A program made the translations under genes and the position numbers. The notes under the pieces are model-generated. The model searched no databases. It saw only the letters and a program-made list of their open reading frames with translations, and was not told where the DNA came from. A DNA stretch of 64,000 bases from Pseudomonas palleroniana (lineage in GTDB: Bacteria; Pseudomonadota; Gammaproteobacteria; Pseudomonadales; Pseudomonadaceae): assembly GCF_003031675.1 (NCBI RefSeq), contig NZ_PYWX01000003.1:62001-126000 (forward strand), written 5' to 3'. Position 1 is the stretch's first letter. Every line of letters starts with the position of its first letter. Of the stretch, positions 57,024-64,000 are shown one piece after another.

Positions 57024-57166
57024 ACCGCTTGCTGTTTCACAATTTTTTGTTACAAAGGCACGTATAAGAAGACGCTGAACGAAATGACGTAACTTAAATG
57101 TTCATTAAGTGTCTGTTTAACGGGTCATCCAGACCCTCCGGTTTTTTCTCATTTTGTGGATATCTC

Positions 57167-58321
57167 ATGTTATCGAACAAGTCCTTGGCACTGGCGCTGT
57201 GCCTCACTATTACGGGTTGCGCACAAACTCCACAGAATGATGCCGAAGGTGGGCATTGGTGGTCATTTGGATCTGACAAGGCTGCTACCAAGGACGCAGT
57301 GAGCCAAACCGACGCCAAACCGGATGCCAAGCCTGCCGCCGGCGCCAAGCCTGCCGCACCTGTGGCCGCTGCAGCCGACGCTCCAGCGCCTGCCCCGGTA
57401 GCCAAGGCCGAGACCGGTTCCAGCTGGTGGCCGTTCTTTTCCAAAAGCGCCGACGAAAAAGCTGCGGACGCCAAGGCCGAGCTGAAAGCCGACCTCAAGG
57501 CCGCCACTCCGGCAGCAACCCCGGCTGCAGCGCCTGCCGTCGCCAAGACCGACGAAGCTCACTGGTGGTGGCCGTTCGAAAGCAAGCCAAAACCACTGGC
57601 CAAGGTCGATGTGACCAACGTGCCGATGCCTGACCCGAAAATCACCCAAGCCTGGCTCGACGACTACGAGCCGCGCCTGCGCACCGCGATCAAGGACAGC
57701 AACCTGCAACTTGAGCGCCGTGACAACGTGTTGGTGATCATTGCGCCGGTGGACGGGTCCTATAACCCGAAACGCCCGGCGATGCTGCTGCCGGTGACCC
57801 TGGGCCCATTCACCCGTGTTGCCAAGGCCGTAGAGGGCGACCCGAAGACCGCCGTGCTGGTACTGGGTCATGTCGACGCCAACGGTGCTGAACCGCAAAG
57901 CCAGGCCCTGACCAAGGAACGCGCACAATCCATCGCTTCGATTTTCAGCCTCAGCGGCTTGAAGCAAGACCGCCTGATGCTGCGTGGCATGGGTGACCTG
58001 ATGCCGCGTGCCGCCAACGACAGCAACCAGGGCCGCGCCCTGAACCGTCGCATGGAAATCATGTTCACCCAGCGCACCACCATGCTGGCCTTGCTGAGCA
58101 AGTACAACTCGGCTAACCCGCCGAAGGCTGAAATGATCGCTGTGCAGGACGTTCCGGCACCCGTGGCCCCGGCCGCTAAAAAAGCAGCGCCGGCGAAAAA
58201 GGCTTCGACCAAGAAAGCGGCCGCCAAACCTGCTGCCAAGAAAGCTGCGGCCAAGCCTGCAGCCAAAAAGCCTGCAGCCAAAGCCGCGGCACCGGCTTCG
58301 AACGACCAGGCAAAAAACTGA
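57167..58321 (+). CDS. OmpA-family lipoprotein with WWPF repeats and histone H1-like tail
   Basis: The start MLSNKSLALALCLTITGCAQ gives 384 residues with lipobox Cys18. Residues 25-140 are low-complexity Ala/Pro/Lys with three tryptophan motifs: HWWSF (30-34), WWPFF (87-91) and HWWWPF (132-137). An OmpA-like domain follows (residues 155-320; VLVLGHVDANGAEPQSQALTKERAQSIA, NQGRALNRRMEI). The last 45 residues are Lys/Ala repeats like histone H1 or AlgP (KKAAPAKKASTKKAAAK). It should be anchored in the outer membrane and bind peptidoglycan; the tail could contact polyanions. pdxH follows 27 bases later. Confidence 0.85.
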   Translation: MLSNKSLALALCLTITGCAQTPQNDAEGGHWWSFGSDKAATKDAVSQTDAKPDAKPAAGAKPAAPVAAAADAPAPAPVAKAETGSSWWPFFSKSADEKAADAKAELKADLKAATPAATPAAAPAVAKTDEAHWWWPFESKPKPLAKVDVTNVPMPDPKITQAWLDDYEPRLRTAIKDSNLQLERRDNVLVIIAPVDGSYNPKRPAMLLPVTLGPFTRVAKAVEGDPKTAVLVLGHVDANGAEPQSQALTKERAQSIASIFSLSGLKQDRLMLRGMGDLMPRAANDSNQGRALNRRMEIMFTQRTTMLALLSKYNSANPPKAEMIAVQDVPAPVAPAAKKAAPAKKASTKKAAAKPAAKKAAAKPAAKKPAAKAAAPASNDQAKN

Positions 58322-58348
58322 TTCGCTGAACCAGAAGGATAAAGCCGC

Positions 58349-58996
58349 ATGACCCAGGCACTGGCCGATATGCGCCGTGACTACACTCGGGACGGTTTGA
58401 GTGAGGCCCAGGCTCCGGACGAGCCGTTTGCTCTGTTCCACCAATGGTTTGGCGATGCGGTGAAAACCGAGCAGCCACCGGTGGAGGCCAATGCCATGAC
58501 CTTGGCTACGGTTGACCAGGAAGGTCGCCCGCACTGTCGCATCCTGCTGCTCAAGGGCCTGGATGCGCAGGGCTTTACCTTCTTCACCAATTATCAGAGC
58601 GCCAAGGGTGAACAACTTGCGGCGCGGCCCTTTGCGGCCATGACGTTCTTCTGGCCGACCCTGGAGCGCCAGGTGCGTATCGAAGGGCGGGTGGTGAAGG
58701 TCACGCCGCAAGAGTCCGATGCCTATTACCAGGTTCGCCCATTGGGCAGCCGCCTGGGGGCATGGGCGTCCCCGCAGAGCAAGGTCATTCGTGACCGCGA
58801 AGAACTGCAGGACTTGCTCAAGGCCACCGAGCAACGCTTCAGCGATACCCAGCCCGATTGCCCGGAACATTGGGGTGGTTACCGGCTTTTGCCGGAGCGC
58901 ATCGAGTTCTGGCAGGGCCGCGCCAGCCGCCTGCATGACCGCCTGAACTATCGCCTGCAAGGCGCGGACTGGGTGCGCGAGCGCCTGGCTCCCTGA
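58349..58996 (+). CDS. pdxH: Pyridoxamine 5'-phosphate oxidase
   Basis: The 215-residue FMN enzyme has the family motifs [14 protein letters not shown]-like at residues 22-36, [38 protein letters not shown] and the C-terminal [11 protein letters not shown] with the substrate-binding Arg-His. It oxidises pyridoxamine or pyridoxine phosphate to pyridoxal phosphate. It lies next to the OmpA-family lipoprotein gene as in P. aeruginosa (PA1048-PA1049). Confidence 0.97.
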   Translation: MTQALADMRRDYTRDGLSEAQAPDEPFALFHQWFGDAVKTEQPPVEANAMTLATVDQEGRPHCRILLLKGLDAQGFTFFTNYQSAKGEQLAARPFAAMTFFWPTLERQVRIEGRVVKVTPQESDAYYQVRPLGSRLGAWASPQSKVIRDREELQDLLKATEQRFSDTQPDCPEHWGGYRLLPERIEFWQGRASRLHDRLNYRLQGADWVRERLAP

Positions 58997-59028
58997 GCTT
59001 TCCTTCCTGACGCTCGATCCTCCACGCC

Positions 59029-59061
59029 GAAGCCTCGAATCAAGAGGCTTCAGGTGTTTTC
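59029..59061 (+). terminator. Terminator after pdxH
   Basis: An 8-bp stem GAAGCCTC / GAGGCTTC with loop GAATCAA is followed by AGGTGTTTTC. It lies 32 bases past the pdxH stop. Confidence 0.65.
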
Positions 59062-59250
59062 GAGCGTGCGGCACACGGATGAGCGTGTCCATAGCGCTCT
59101 CTTGGAACAGCGTAAATGCTACCATTCGTCGGTTTCTATGGTGCTGGCAGTCTGTACTCAGGCTGAATGAAAGCAATTTTCTGCCCGGCTTGCCGTGACA
59201 GGCGTCGAGTCGCAGCGTTTAATGAAACCCTGTCCTTTGGAGTTGATGCT

Positions 59251-59715
59251 ATGCGTAAGTCCGTTTTACTAGTTGCCTGCTTTACCACCCTGTCGTTGCT
59301 GTTGGGTGGCTGCGCCTCGAGTCTGACCGGCGACTCGTACTCCCGTGATGACGCGCGTCGCGTACAGACCGTTCGCATGGGTACCATCGAATCCCTGCGT
59401 CCAGTGAAAATCGAAGGCACCAAGACCCCAATCGGCAGCGTGGCCGGTGCAGTGGTGGGTGGCGTCGGCGGCAGTGCTATCGGCGGTGGCCGTGGCAGTA
59501 TCGTCACGGGCGTCATCGGTGCCGTTGCCGGCGGCCTGCTGGGCTCCGCTGCCGAGGAAGGCCTGACCCGCACCCAAGGCGTCGAAATCACCGTTCGCGA
59601 AGACGACGGCAGCATGCGCGCCTACGTCCAGCAAGTTGACCCGAATGAAATCTTCCGCATCGGCCAACGCGTGCGCATCATGAGCGTTAACGGTCAAAGC
59701 CGCGTTTCTCAGTAA
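59251..59715 (+). CDS. Glycine-zipper lipoprotein, SlyB/Pcp-like
   Basis: The start MRKSVLLVACFTTLSLLLGGC gives 154 residues with lipobox Cys21; TTTGGAG lies about ten bases upstream. The central segment IGSVAGAVVGGVGGSAIGGG and GSIVTGVIGAVAGGLLGSAAEE is a glycine-zipper 2TM domain, and the C-terminal part (VEITVREDDGSMRAYVQQVD) is typical of SlyB-like outer-membrane lipoproteins. A strong terminator follows 19 bases on. Confidence 0.88.
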   Translation: MRKSVLLVACFTTLSLLLGGCASSLTGDSYSRDDARRVQTVRMGTIESLRPVKIEGTKTPIGSVAGAVVGGVGGSAIGGGRGSIVTGVIGAVAGGLLGSAAEEGLTRTQGVEITVREDDGSMRAYVQQVDPNEIFRIGQRVRIMSVNGQSRVSQ

Positions 59716-59734
59716 GCGTCGGTTGTAGAAACAC

Positions 59735-59768
59735 AAAACCCCAACCGGGTGACCGGTTGGGGTTTTTT
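59735..59768 (+). terminator. Intrinsic terminator of the SlyB-like gene
   Basis: A perfect 14-bp stem AAAACCCCAACCGG / CCGGTTGGGGTTTT with loop GTGA continues into TTTTTT. It is a textbook Rho-independent terminator. Confidence 0.93.
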
Positions 59769-59839
59769 GTATCTTGGTGCGAGACTTTTTATGAGAAACG
59801 TTCAAACGTGAGGCTTTTCGTAAATGACGAAAAAGCAGG

Positions 59840-59876
59840 CAATAAAAAACCGCCTTAGTAGGGCGGTTTTTTATTG
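59840..59876. terminator. Bidirectional intrinsic terminator
   Basis: A perfect 15-bp stem CAATAAAAAACCGCC / GGCGGTTTTTTATTG with a 7-base loop has A6 and T6 flanks on both strands, so it can work in both directions. No annotated gene ends within 120 bases on either side. Confidence 0.88.
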
Positions 59877-60006
59877 CGAACCAGATTTTAAGCTGGACTC
59901 ACATGCTCATAGGACGCGATGACATGGGCGAAATCCTACCGTCGCTCAAGGGGGCGTGCAAGGTTCGGTGACGAGTGGTGGCCAACGTTTGTGAGTCTGA
60001 AAAGTG

Positions 60007-60039
60007 AGCCGCCTCGGTTTATACCGAGGCGGCTTTTTG
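60007..60039 (+). terminator. Intrinsic terminator near the chemoreceptor 3' end
   Basis: A perfect 12-bp stem AGCCGCCTCGGT / ACCGAGGCGGCT with loop TTAT is followed by TTTTTGGTTTT on the + strand. On the - strand it lies 19 bases past the chemoreceptor stop but has only a weak T run (CTTTTC), so the strong direction is +. Confidence 0.85.
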
Positions 60040-60057
60040 GTTTTCTGCGTCCCGGTT

Positions 60058-61680
60058 TCAAACCTGAAAGTGCTTCACCATCGTATTCAATTCATGCGCC
60101 AGGCTGGCGAGGGATTGGGAAGCGCTGGTGGTTTGGGTCGAGCCCTCTGCGGATTGAATCGACAGTTGCTGGATATTCAGCAAGTTGCGATCAACCGCCC
60201 GAGCAACGTCGGCTTGCTCGGCCGCAGCGGTGGTGATGACCAGGTTTCGATCGTTGATCTCATTATTGGCCATCAAGATATCCGCCAGTGCCTGTTGTGC
60301 CAGCTCGGCCAGTGACAGGGTTTGCTGGGTCATGCTGCTGCTGTCGAGCATGGTCTTCACGGTGCTGGCAGTGTTGGACTGGATACTGCCGATCATCTGT
60401 TCGATTTCCTGGGTCGATTGAGCGGTGCGATGGGCCAGGGCGCGGACTTCGTCGGCAACCACGGCAAAACCGCGACCGGCTTCACCGGCACGGGCGGCTT
60501 CGATGGCCGCGTTCAACGCCAGCAGGTTGGTTTGTTCGGCGATGGTGCGGATGACATCCAGCACCTTGCCGATATCCTTGGCCTGTTCGGCCAGGCTGCC
60601 CACTTGCTCGGAGCTGACTTCAACGCCACGGGTCAGGGCCTGGATAGCATCCAGGGCTTCGACCATGCGCTGCTGGCCTTTCAAGGCAATGCTGCGCGAC
60701 TCTTGGGAGAGGTCGGAGGTTGAAGCCGCGTTCCTGGCGACGTCCTCAATCGCGGTAGTCATCTCGGTGACGGCAGTGGCGGCCTGTTCGATTTCGCCAT
60801 GTTGCTGCTGCAAGTCGCGGCTGCCTTCGGCGGTCACGGCATTCAGTTCTTCGGCGGCTGCGGCGAGTTGGCTGGATGAGCCGGTAATCTGCCGCAAAGT
60901 CTGCACCAGATTGTTACGCATGGTCTCCTGCGCCCTGAGCAGGCGAGTGGCCTCGTCATTGCCCGTCGGGTTGATGGGCTGGGTCAGGTCGCCCTTGGCG
61001 ATGGTTTCGGCGACCTGCACCGCTTCATTGATGGGGCGGGTAATGCTTCGGGTCAGCAGCCAGGCAACCAGTACGGTGCCACCACTCACCAGCAGGATGA
61101 CGAGCGCGATGCCTTTCATGGCGTGTTGATAAGCATCCACGGAGGTCAGGCCGGCTTGTTCCGCGCCTTTGTTGGCGAGGTCGATCAGTTGGTCAAAGTT
61201 CTTGGTCATGTGCTCGTAGCTTTCTCGAATGCTGTTGAGAAAGTCGCGGGCGCCGGCCTTGTCGCCTGAACGTGAGCGCTTGAGCATCTCGGTGTGGTTC
61301 TGCGCATACGCGTCCAGGCTCTGGTTGAACACATCGAGACGAGATTTTTCCTCGGCGGTGTTCAGGAGGGCTGCGTATTGCGCCAACTGCTCTTTGACCG
61401 CTTTCAGGCGGCCGGCGGATTTTTCTTCGTAGGTCTGCATGTCTGCATCGCTAGAGGACAGGATGTGCGCCATTTCCCCCAGGCGAAAACGGTCGAGCGA
61501 AGCATTGGCCAGGGCCAGCAGCCGGACCCGCTGCAGCCAGTTATTCTGTATGTCGGCAGCCTGGGACTGCACTTCGCCGATCTGCTTGAGGGCGAACAGA
61601 CCGAGAAACACACTCAGTGACGCAATAGCAGCGAAGCCGATGAAGGCCCTGGCTGCGATTCTTATATTTCTCAGGAACAT
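60058..61680 (-). CDS. Methyl-accepting chemotaxis protein with four-helix-bundle sensor domain
   Basis: The 540-residue receptor has a short N-terminus, membrane helix 1 (about 11-31), a periplasmic 4HB_MCP-type helical sensor (32-190), membrane helix 2 (about 190-212), HAMP ([25 protein letters not shown]) and a signalling domain with the hairpin tip [38 protein letters not shown]. It should signal to CheA/CheW. The ligand is unknown. It lies alone, convergent with the SlyB-like gene and downstream of the bacteriocin module. Confidence 0.95.
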   Translation of the reverse strand: MFLRNIRIAARAFIGFAAIASLSVFLGLFALKQIGEVQSQAADIQNNWLQRVRLLALANASLDRFRLGEMAHILSSSDADMQTYEEKSAGRLKAVKEQLAQYAALLNTAEEKSRLDVFNQSLDAYAQNHTEMLKRSRSGDKAGARDFLNSIRESYEHMTKNFDQLIDLANKGAEQAGLTSVDAYQHAMKGIALVILLVSGGTVLVAWLLTRSITRPINEAVQVAETIAKGDLTQPINPTGNDEATRLLRAQETMRNNLVQTLRQITGSSSQLAAAAEELNAVTAEGSRDLQQQHGEIEQAATAVTEMTTAIEDVARNAASTSDLSQESRSIALKGQQRMVEALDAIQALTRGVEVSSEQVGSLAEQAKDIGKVLDVIRTIAEQTNLLALNAAIEAARAGEAGRGFAVVADEVRALAHRTAQSTQEIEQMIGSIQSNTASTVKTMLDSSSMTQQTLSLAELAQQALADILMANNEINDRNLVITTAAAEQADVARAVDRNLLNIQQLSIQSAEGSTQTTSASQSLASLAHELNTMVKHFQV

Positions 61681-61879
61681 GGGATTGTCGCTCGGGCTGG
61701 AGACGCGTTGGAGAACAAGGTGGAGCGGGTGTCCCTAGGAGGGACAGCGAGATCGCCACAACAGATAATCGGCGGCAGGGGGGAAGTCTTTAGGGGATTG
61801 GAGCAAGGGTATGGGTAGATAGCGCTGTGGTTGCGCAGCGCCACTGTTAAGCAATACCCGGCAGCGTAGCGGCTTGGGC

Positions 61880-62215
61880 CTAGGTGAACATCTCGATGTC
61901 GTCGAGTGCACTTCCTATGACTCCTCTAAGGGAGGGATCTTTGCGCTCTGCCTGCTGCAATGCTGGAGAGACCTTGGTCATGTCCAGCGCTCCGAATCGA
62001 CGTGCGATGTGCCCAATTGCAACAATCGCCGCCGATGCAATCATTGAGTCGTGATGGTTAACATACATCAGGCACGTGTCTTGAGCCCAGGCACCATCTG
62101 TTTCGTTAAGCCCGATGGAAATCAGTGCCGTCGTTGCTTTTTCAGTGTCGCCGGTGGCGAGGTCCCTTATGGCTTCGTCATGGCTCAAGTCTGGATCGTG
62201 ATAACGCATTTTCAT
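61880..62215 (-). CDS. Second immunity protein of the bacteriocin module (paralogue)
   Basis: This 111-residue protein aligns without gaps to the 111-residue protein of the preceding gene, about 70 identical positions (63%) by eye. The most conserved parts are ALISIGLNE, WAQ-TCL and AIGHIARRFG. The helical pattern ASAAIVAIGHIARRFG looks like a HEAT-type repeat. It lies 48 bases after its paralogue. Its position after a toxin and a first immunity gene suggests a duplicated, possibly diverging, immunity to a related toxin. Confidence 0.75.
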   Translation of the reverse strand: MKMRYHDPDLSHDEAIRDLATGDTEKATTALISIGLNETDGAWAQDTCLMYVNHHDSMIASAAIVAIGHIARRFGALDMTKVSPALQQAERKDPSLRGVIGSALDDIEMFT

Positions 62216-62263
62216 TTATCCGGTGCCACTGTGAACACCCTCAGTCGGGTAGCCGGTTAATGG

Positions 62264-62599
62264 CTATGTATACATCTCGATGTCGCCAAGTGCGTCGTCA
62301 ACTACGCCAGATAGAGAAGGGGATCTACGCTTTGCCTGTTCGAATGATGCAGAAATTTTGGTTATTTCTACTTCACCGAACCTACGTGCAATGTGGCCGA
62401 TTGCGATGATGGCGGCTGATGCGATGTCATCGTCAGGGTTGGTGACAAATTGAAGGCAGGTTTCTTGAGCCCATGTTGAGTCCATTTCATTCAACCCAAT
62501 TGAGATCAGTGCTTCTGTCACTTTGTTTGGATCTGGGGTAGCTAAAAAGCGTACGGCTTCATCGCGGTCCAAGGACGGGTCGTGGTATCGCATGGTCAT
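62264..62599 (-). CDS. Cognate immunity protein of the bacteriocin
   Basis: The 111-residue protein starts MTMRYHDPSLDRDEAVRFLA; its ATG overlaps the toxin TGA (ATGA), the coupling usual for bacteriocin immunity genes. It is acidic and helical (DIASAAIIAIGHIARRFGEV), with a HEAT-like pattern. Immunity function is inferred from position and size; no family name is recognised. The next gene is a close paralogue. Confidence 0.8.
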   Translation of the reverse strand: MTMRYHDPSLDRDEAVRFLATPDPNKVTEALISIGLNEMDSTWAQETCLQFVTNPDDDIASAAIIAIGHIARRFGEVEITKISASFEQAKRRSPSLSGVVDDALGDIEMYT

Positions 62600-63828
62600 T
62601 TGCTGTCTCCCAAAATTTTACCTTTTCGGTTAGTTTTCCCCGACTTGATCAGGGCATTTTTCATATCTTGCCTCAGCTCACCCCACGGTCTTACGTGGGC
62701 GTGATATGCACCTTCGGCAGTGCGGTCAATTACCACGAACTCTTTGGTATGTGGATCAATAGCTATGCGTCTACGAGAATTAGGAGGATTAACCTCTATC
62801 GAATTATTTAGTGAATCTAATCCGTTTTCCGGCCTTTTGCTCTTAACCGAGTTTCCCTTCTTGCTGTGATAGGGCGCGTCTTCATACTTCCAGCTTACGA
62901 CGATATAAAGCGGTTTAACGCCCGAGCCTACTGGGAACACCAGAATAAAATCTTTGTAATCCGGTGGATAAATCGGGTCGACAATGATGTTCGCGGCTTT
63001 TTCGTTCGCGGGGTACACCCATATGTGTGGTGTGGATGGCGCTGCCTCCAGTTGCGGTATGCCAAGCGTGTTCGCGGGGTCAATGGCGGGTGTCCAGATC
63101 AACTCGACGCTGTCTCCCAAGTCGGCCACGTATTGCGTTTCACGCATCTGAAACTGCACCACATCGACCATCTCCCAGTCGCGATGCTTCCCGGTGTAGA
63201 AGGCATACGCCTTGAGTGCACCGTCGTCTTGTTGCTCGATGTGCAAGCGAAGCCGTGTTCGCGCCCTCGTCATGGCGCGCAGTTGCTCCTCGGTGTAGAG
63301 CGCGCTGTCACCGAGGCTGGAAGGCCAGACCAAGGCGATGACGCCTGCCAGAAATGCTGTACCTAGGGTGCCGGCGCTCGCCGTGGCGATTGCCGCCAGG
63401 CTGTCTGCTGTCGCAGTACCACCCAACGCCAGCGCCCCAAGCCCCGCAGGCAGTGGGCTACCACTTATCTTGCCAAGGGGCAGCAGGCCTGAGTCGTCTG
63501 ATTCGCGCCCTCCCAAGAGTGCGAATTCGCCATAATCGCTGAGGCGATCCAGTGGCACATGACCGGTTGGATCTTGATAGTCGATGATGGCGTCCGGCAA
63601 ATGGCAGGACTTGGTAAATACGCAGCCTGGATTGGGCGGCGGCGTGGGCGGTGGTTTAACTTCAAGAAGTGCCTCCAGCGTGACCTGTCGGTTGATCATC
63701 ACGCTAAGGTCTTGTTGCTGTGCCGCTTCACGGGCTGCCAGTTCCGCCTCATTCATGGATTCCAGTAGCCGATAGCCACCGGTTCCAGTCCCGTAGCATC
63801 GCCAGACCATTACATCCTTGTTTTTCAT
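62596..63828 (-). CDS. S-type pyocin domain-containing bacteriocin / polymorphic toxin
   Basis: The 410-residue protein starts at the ATG at 63828 behind AGGAGGG. The N-terminus has a Pro-rich stretch (PPPTPPPNPGC, 59-69) and a segment GCVFTKSCHLPDAIIDY. A Gly/Ala-rich hydrophobic region spans 124-170, then an S-type pyocin domain about 180-312 (TPHIWVYPANEKAANIIVDP, DYKDFILVFPVGSGVKPLYI). After the KYEDAPYHSKKG linker comes a basic C-terminal toxin domain of about 65 residues (RRRIAIDPHTKEFVVIDRT, AYHAHVRPWGELRQDMKNAL). No HNH/DNase motif is seen; the short beta-rich basic domain fits a small RNase (BECR-like) but this is a guess. There is no separate receptor-binding domain of the classical pyocin type. 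Confidence 0.85.
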   Translation of the reverse strand: MKNKDVMVWRCYGTGTGGYRLLESMNEAELAAREAAQQQDLSVMINRQVTLEALLEVKPPPTPPPNPGCVFTKSCHLPDAIIDYQDPTGHVPLDRLSDYGEFALLGGRESDDSGLLPLGKISGSPLPAGLGALALGGTATADSLAAIATASAGTLGTAFLAGVIALVWPSSLGDSALYTEEQLRAMTRARTRLRLHIEQQDDGALKAYAFYTGKHRDWEMVDVVQFQMRETQYVADLGDSVELIWTPAIDPANTLGIPQLEAAPSTPHIWVYPANEKAANIIVDPIYPPDYKDFILVFPVGSGVKPLYIVVSWKYEDAPYHSKKGNSVKSKRPENGLDSLNNSIEVNPPNSRRRIAIDPHTKEFVVIDRTAEGAYHAHVRPWGELRQDMKNALIKSGKTNRKGKILGDSK

Positions 63829-63848
63829 TGCGCCCTCCTGGCTTTGTG

Positions 63849-63890
63849 CATAACGAGGTCCGACGCAAAAGTCGGAAGCGCGACGTTATG
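63849..63890. promoter_or_regulatory. Nested palindrome in the bacteriocin leader
   Basis: CATAACG and CGTTATG form the outer arms, TCCGAC and GTCGGA the inner arms, around loop GCAAAA, with unequal spacers of 3 and 7 bases. It ends 21 bases upstream of the toxin start codon, so it could be an operator or an mRNA hairpin near the ribosome-binding site. Confidence 0.55.
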
Positions 63891-64000
63891 GCAAGCCGAG
63901 GAGGGGGGATGTAGGTTAGATCTGCGAAGTGACGAGGAATGAGCTGAATAAGTAGAGGGGAAAGGAGGAGCCGATTACCGGCTCCCGCAAAGGGCTCAGG
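63891..64000. other. Right edge of the window, upstream of the bacteriocin
   Basis: About 110 purine-rich bases (for example GAGGAGGGGGGATG and AGTAGAGGGGAAAGGAGGAG) hold no coding frame I can support. No LexA box or clear PrtN P-box is visible before the window ends. Confidence 0.4.

Larger units (their letters stand above)
59716..60057. other. 340-base spacer holding several terminator-like hairpins
   Basis: Between the SlyB-like gene and the convergent chemoreceptor lie four hairpins: the SlyB terminator (59735-59768), GCTTTTCGT/ACGAAAAAGC (59813-59836), a bidirectional terminator (59840-59876) and a third terminator (60007-60039). About 130 bases between the last two hold no convincing gene; a 22-codon frame from 59903 (MLIGRDDMGE...) lacks a ribosome-binding site. 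A small RNA is possible (see findings). Confidence 0.5.

Noticed and set aside
59903-59971. 22-codon peptide gene
   Set aside because: The frame (MLIGRDDMGE...) has no convincing ribosome-binding site and is too short to support by composition.
63849-63890. Integron attC site in front of the bacteriocin
   Set aside because: The outer arms CATAACG/CGTTATG only partly fit RYYYAAC/GTTRRRY, the 42-base length is short for attC, and no integrase or neighbouring cassettes are seen.

Overview
The window is a chromosomal segment of a Pseudomonas, most likely the P. fluorescens group. The evidence is the gene order lpxD-fabZ-lpxA-lpxB-rnhB-dnaE-accA-tilS-pyrG-kdsA-eno-ftsB-ispD-(gfnR)-frmA-fghA-ispF-truD-surE-pcm-nlpD-rpoS, which matches the conserved Pseudomonas arrangement, together with an aotJQMOP arginine/ornithine transport operon, a QuiP-type acylase and abundant REP-like inverted repeats. 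There is no sign of a plasmid, prophage, CRISPR array, tRNA or rRNA gene. Only the left end is clearly cut inside a gene (lpxD lacks its first ~100 codons).

1-24 kb is core housekeeping, almost all on the + strand: lipid A and fatty acid synthesis, RNase HII, replicative polymerase, acetyl-CoA carboxylase, tRNA-Ile lysidine synthase, CTP synthase, KDO-8-P synthase, enolase, divisome FtsB, isoprenoid IspD/IspF, glutathione-dependent formaldehyde detoxification with its LysR regulator, then TruD, SurE, Pcm, NlpD and RpoS. Many genes overlap by 1-13 bases. Just after rpoS the order known from P. aeruginosa (rsmZ, fdxA) is replaced by a REP pair, a convergent cold-shock gene and dcd.

25-35.6 kb is on the - strand. 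It holds a four-gene ligase-associated DNA repair set (exonuclease, ATP-dependent ligase, Lhr-type helicase, PdeM endonuclease) split in the middle by the complete aotJQMOP operon. 35.7-44.7 kb, also -, carries a QuiP-like acylase, a glutathione transferase and a TonB receptor/binding protein/permease/ATPase iron-siderophore uptake operon, facing an OmpR/EnvZ-type two-component pair at 44.9-47 kb.

47-60 kb is mixed: a cluster of small SEC-C zinc-motif and lipoprotein genes, two OmpA-family lipoproteins, a collagen-like exported protein, CopD-like membrane protein, DinG helicase, an exported glycoside-hydrolase-like protein, a serine esterase, PdxH and a glycine-zipper lipoprotein. The right end (60-64 kb) has a chemoreceptor and an accessory bacteriocin module: an S-type-pyocin-domain toxin with two tandem, related immunity genes.

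Two families of REP-like doublets punctuate the window: family A, six copies of ~70-90 bp, and family B, two copies of ~133 bp. They sit mostly at gene 3' ends. Family B copies share their asymmetric interiors in opposite orientation, and one of them supplies the stop codons of both convergent neighbours.
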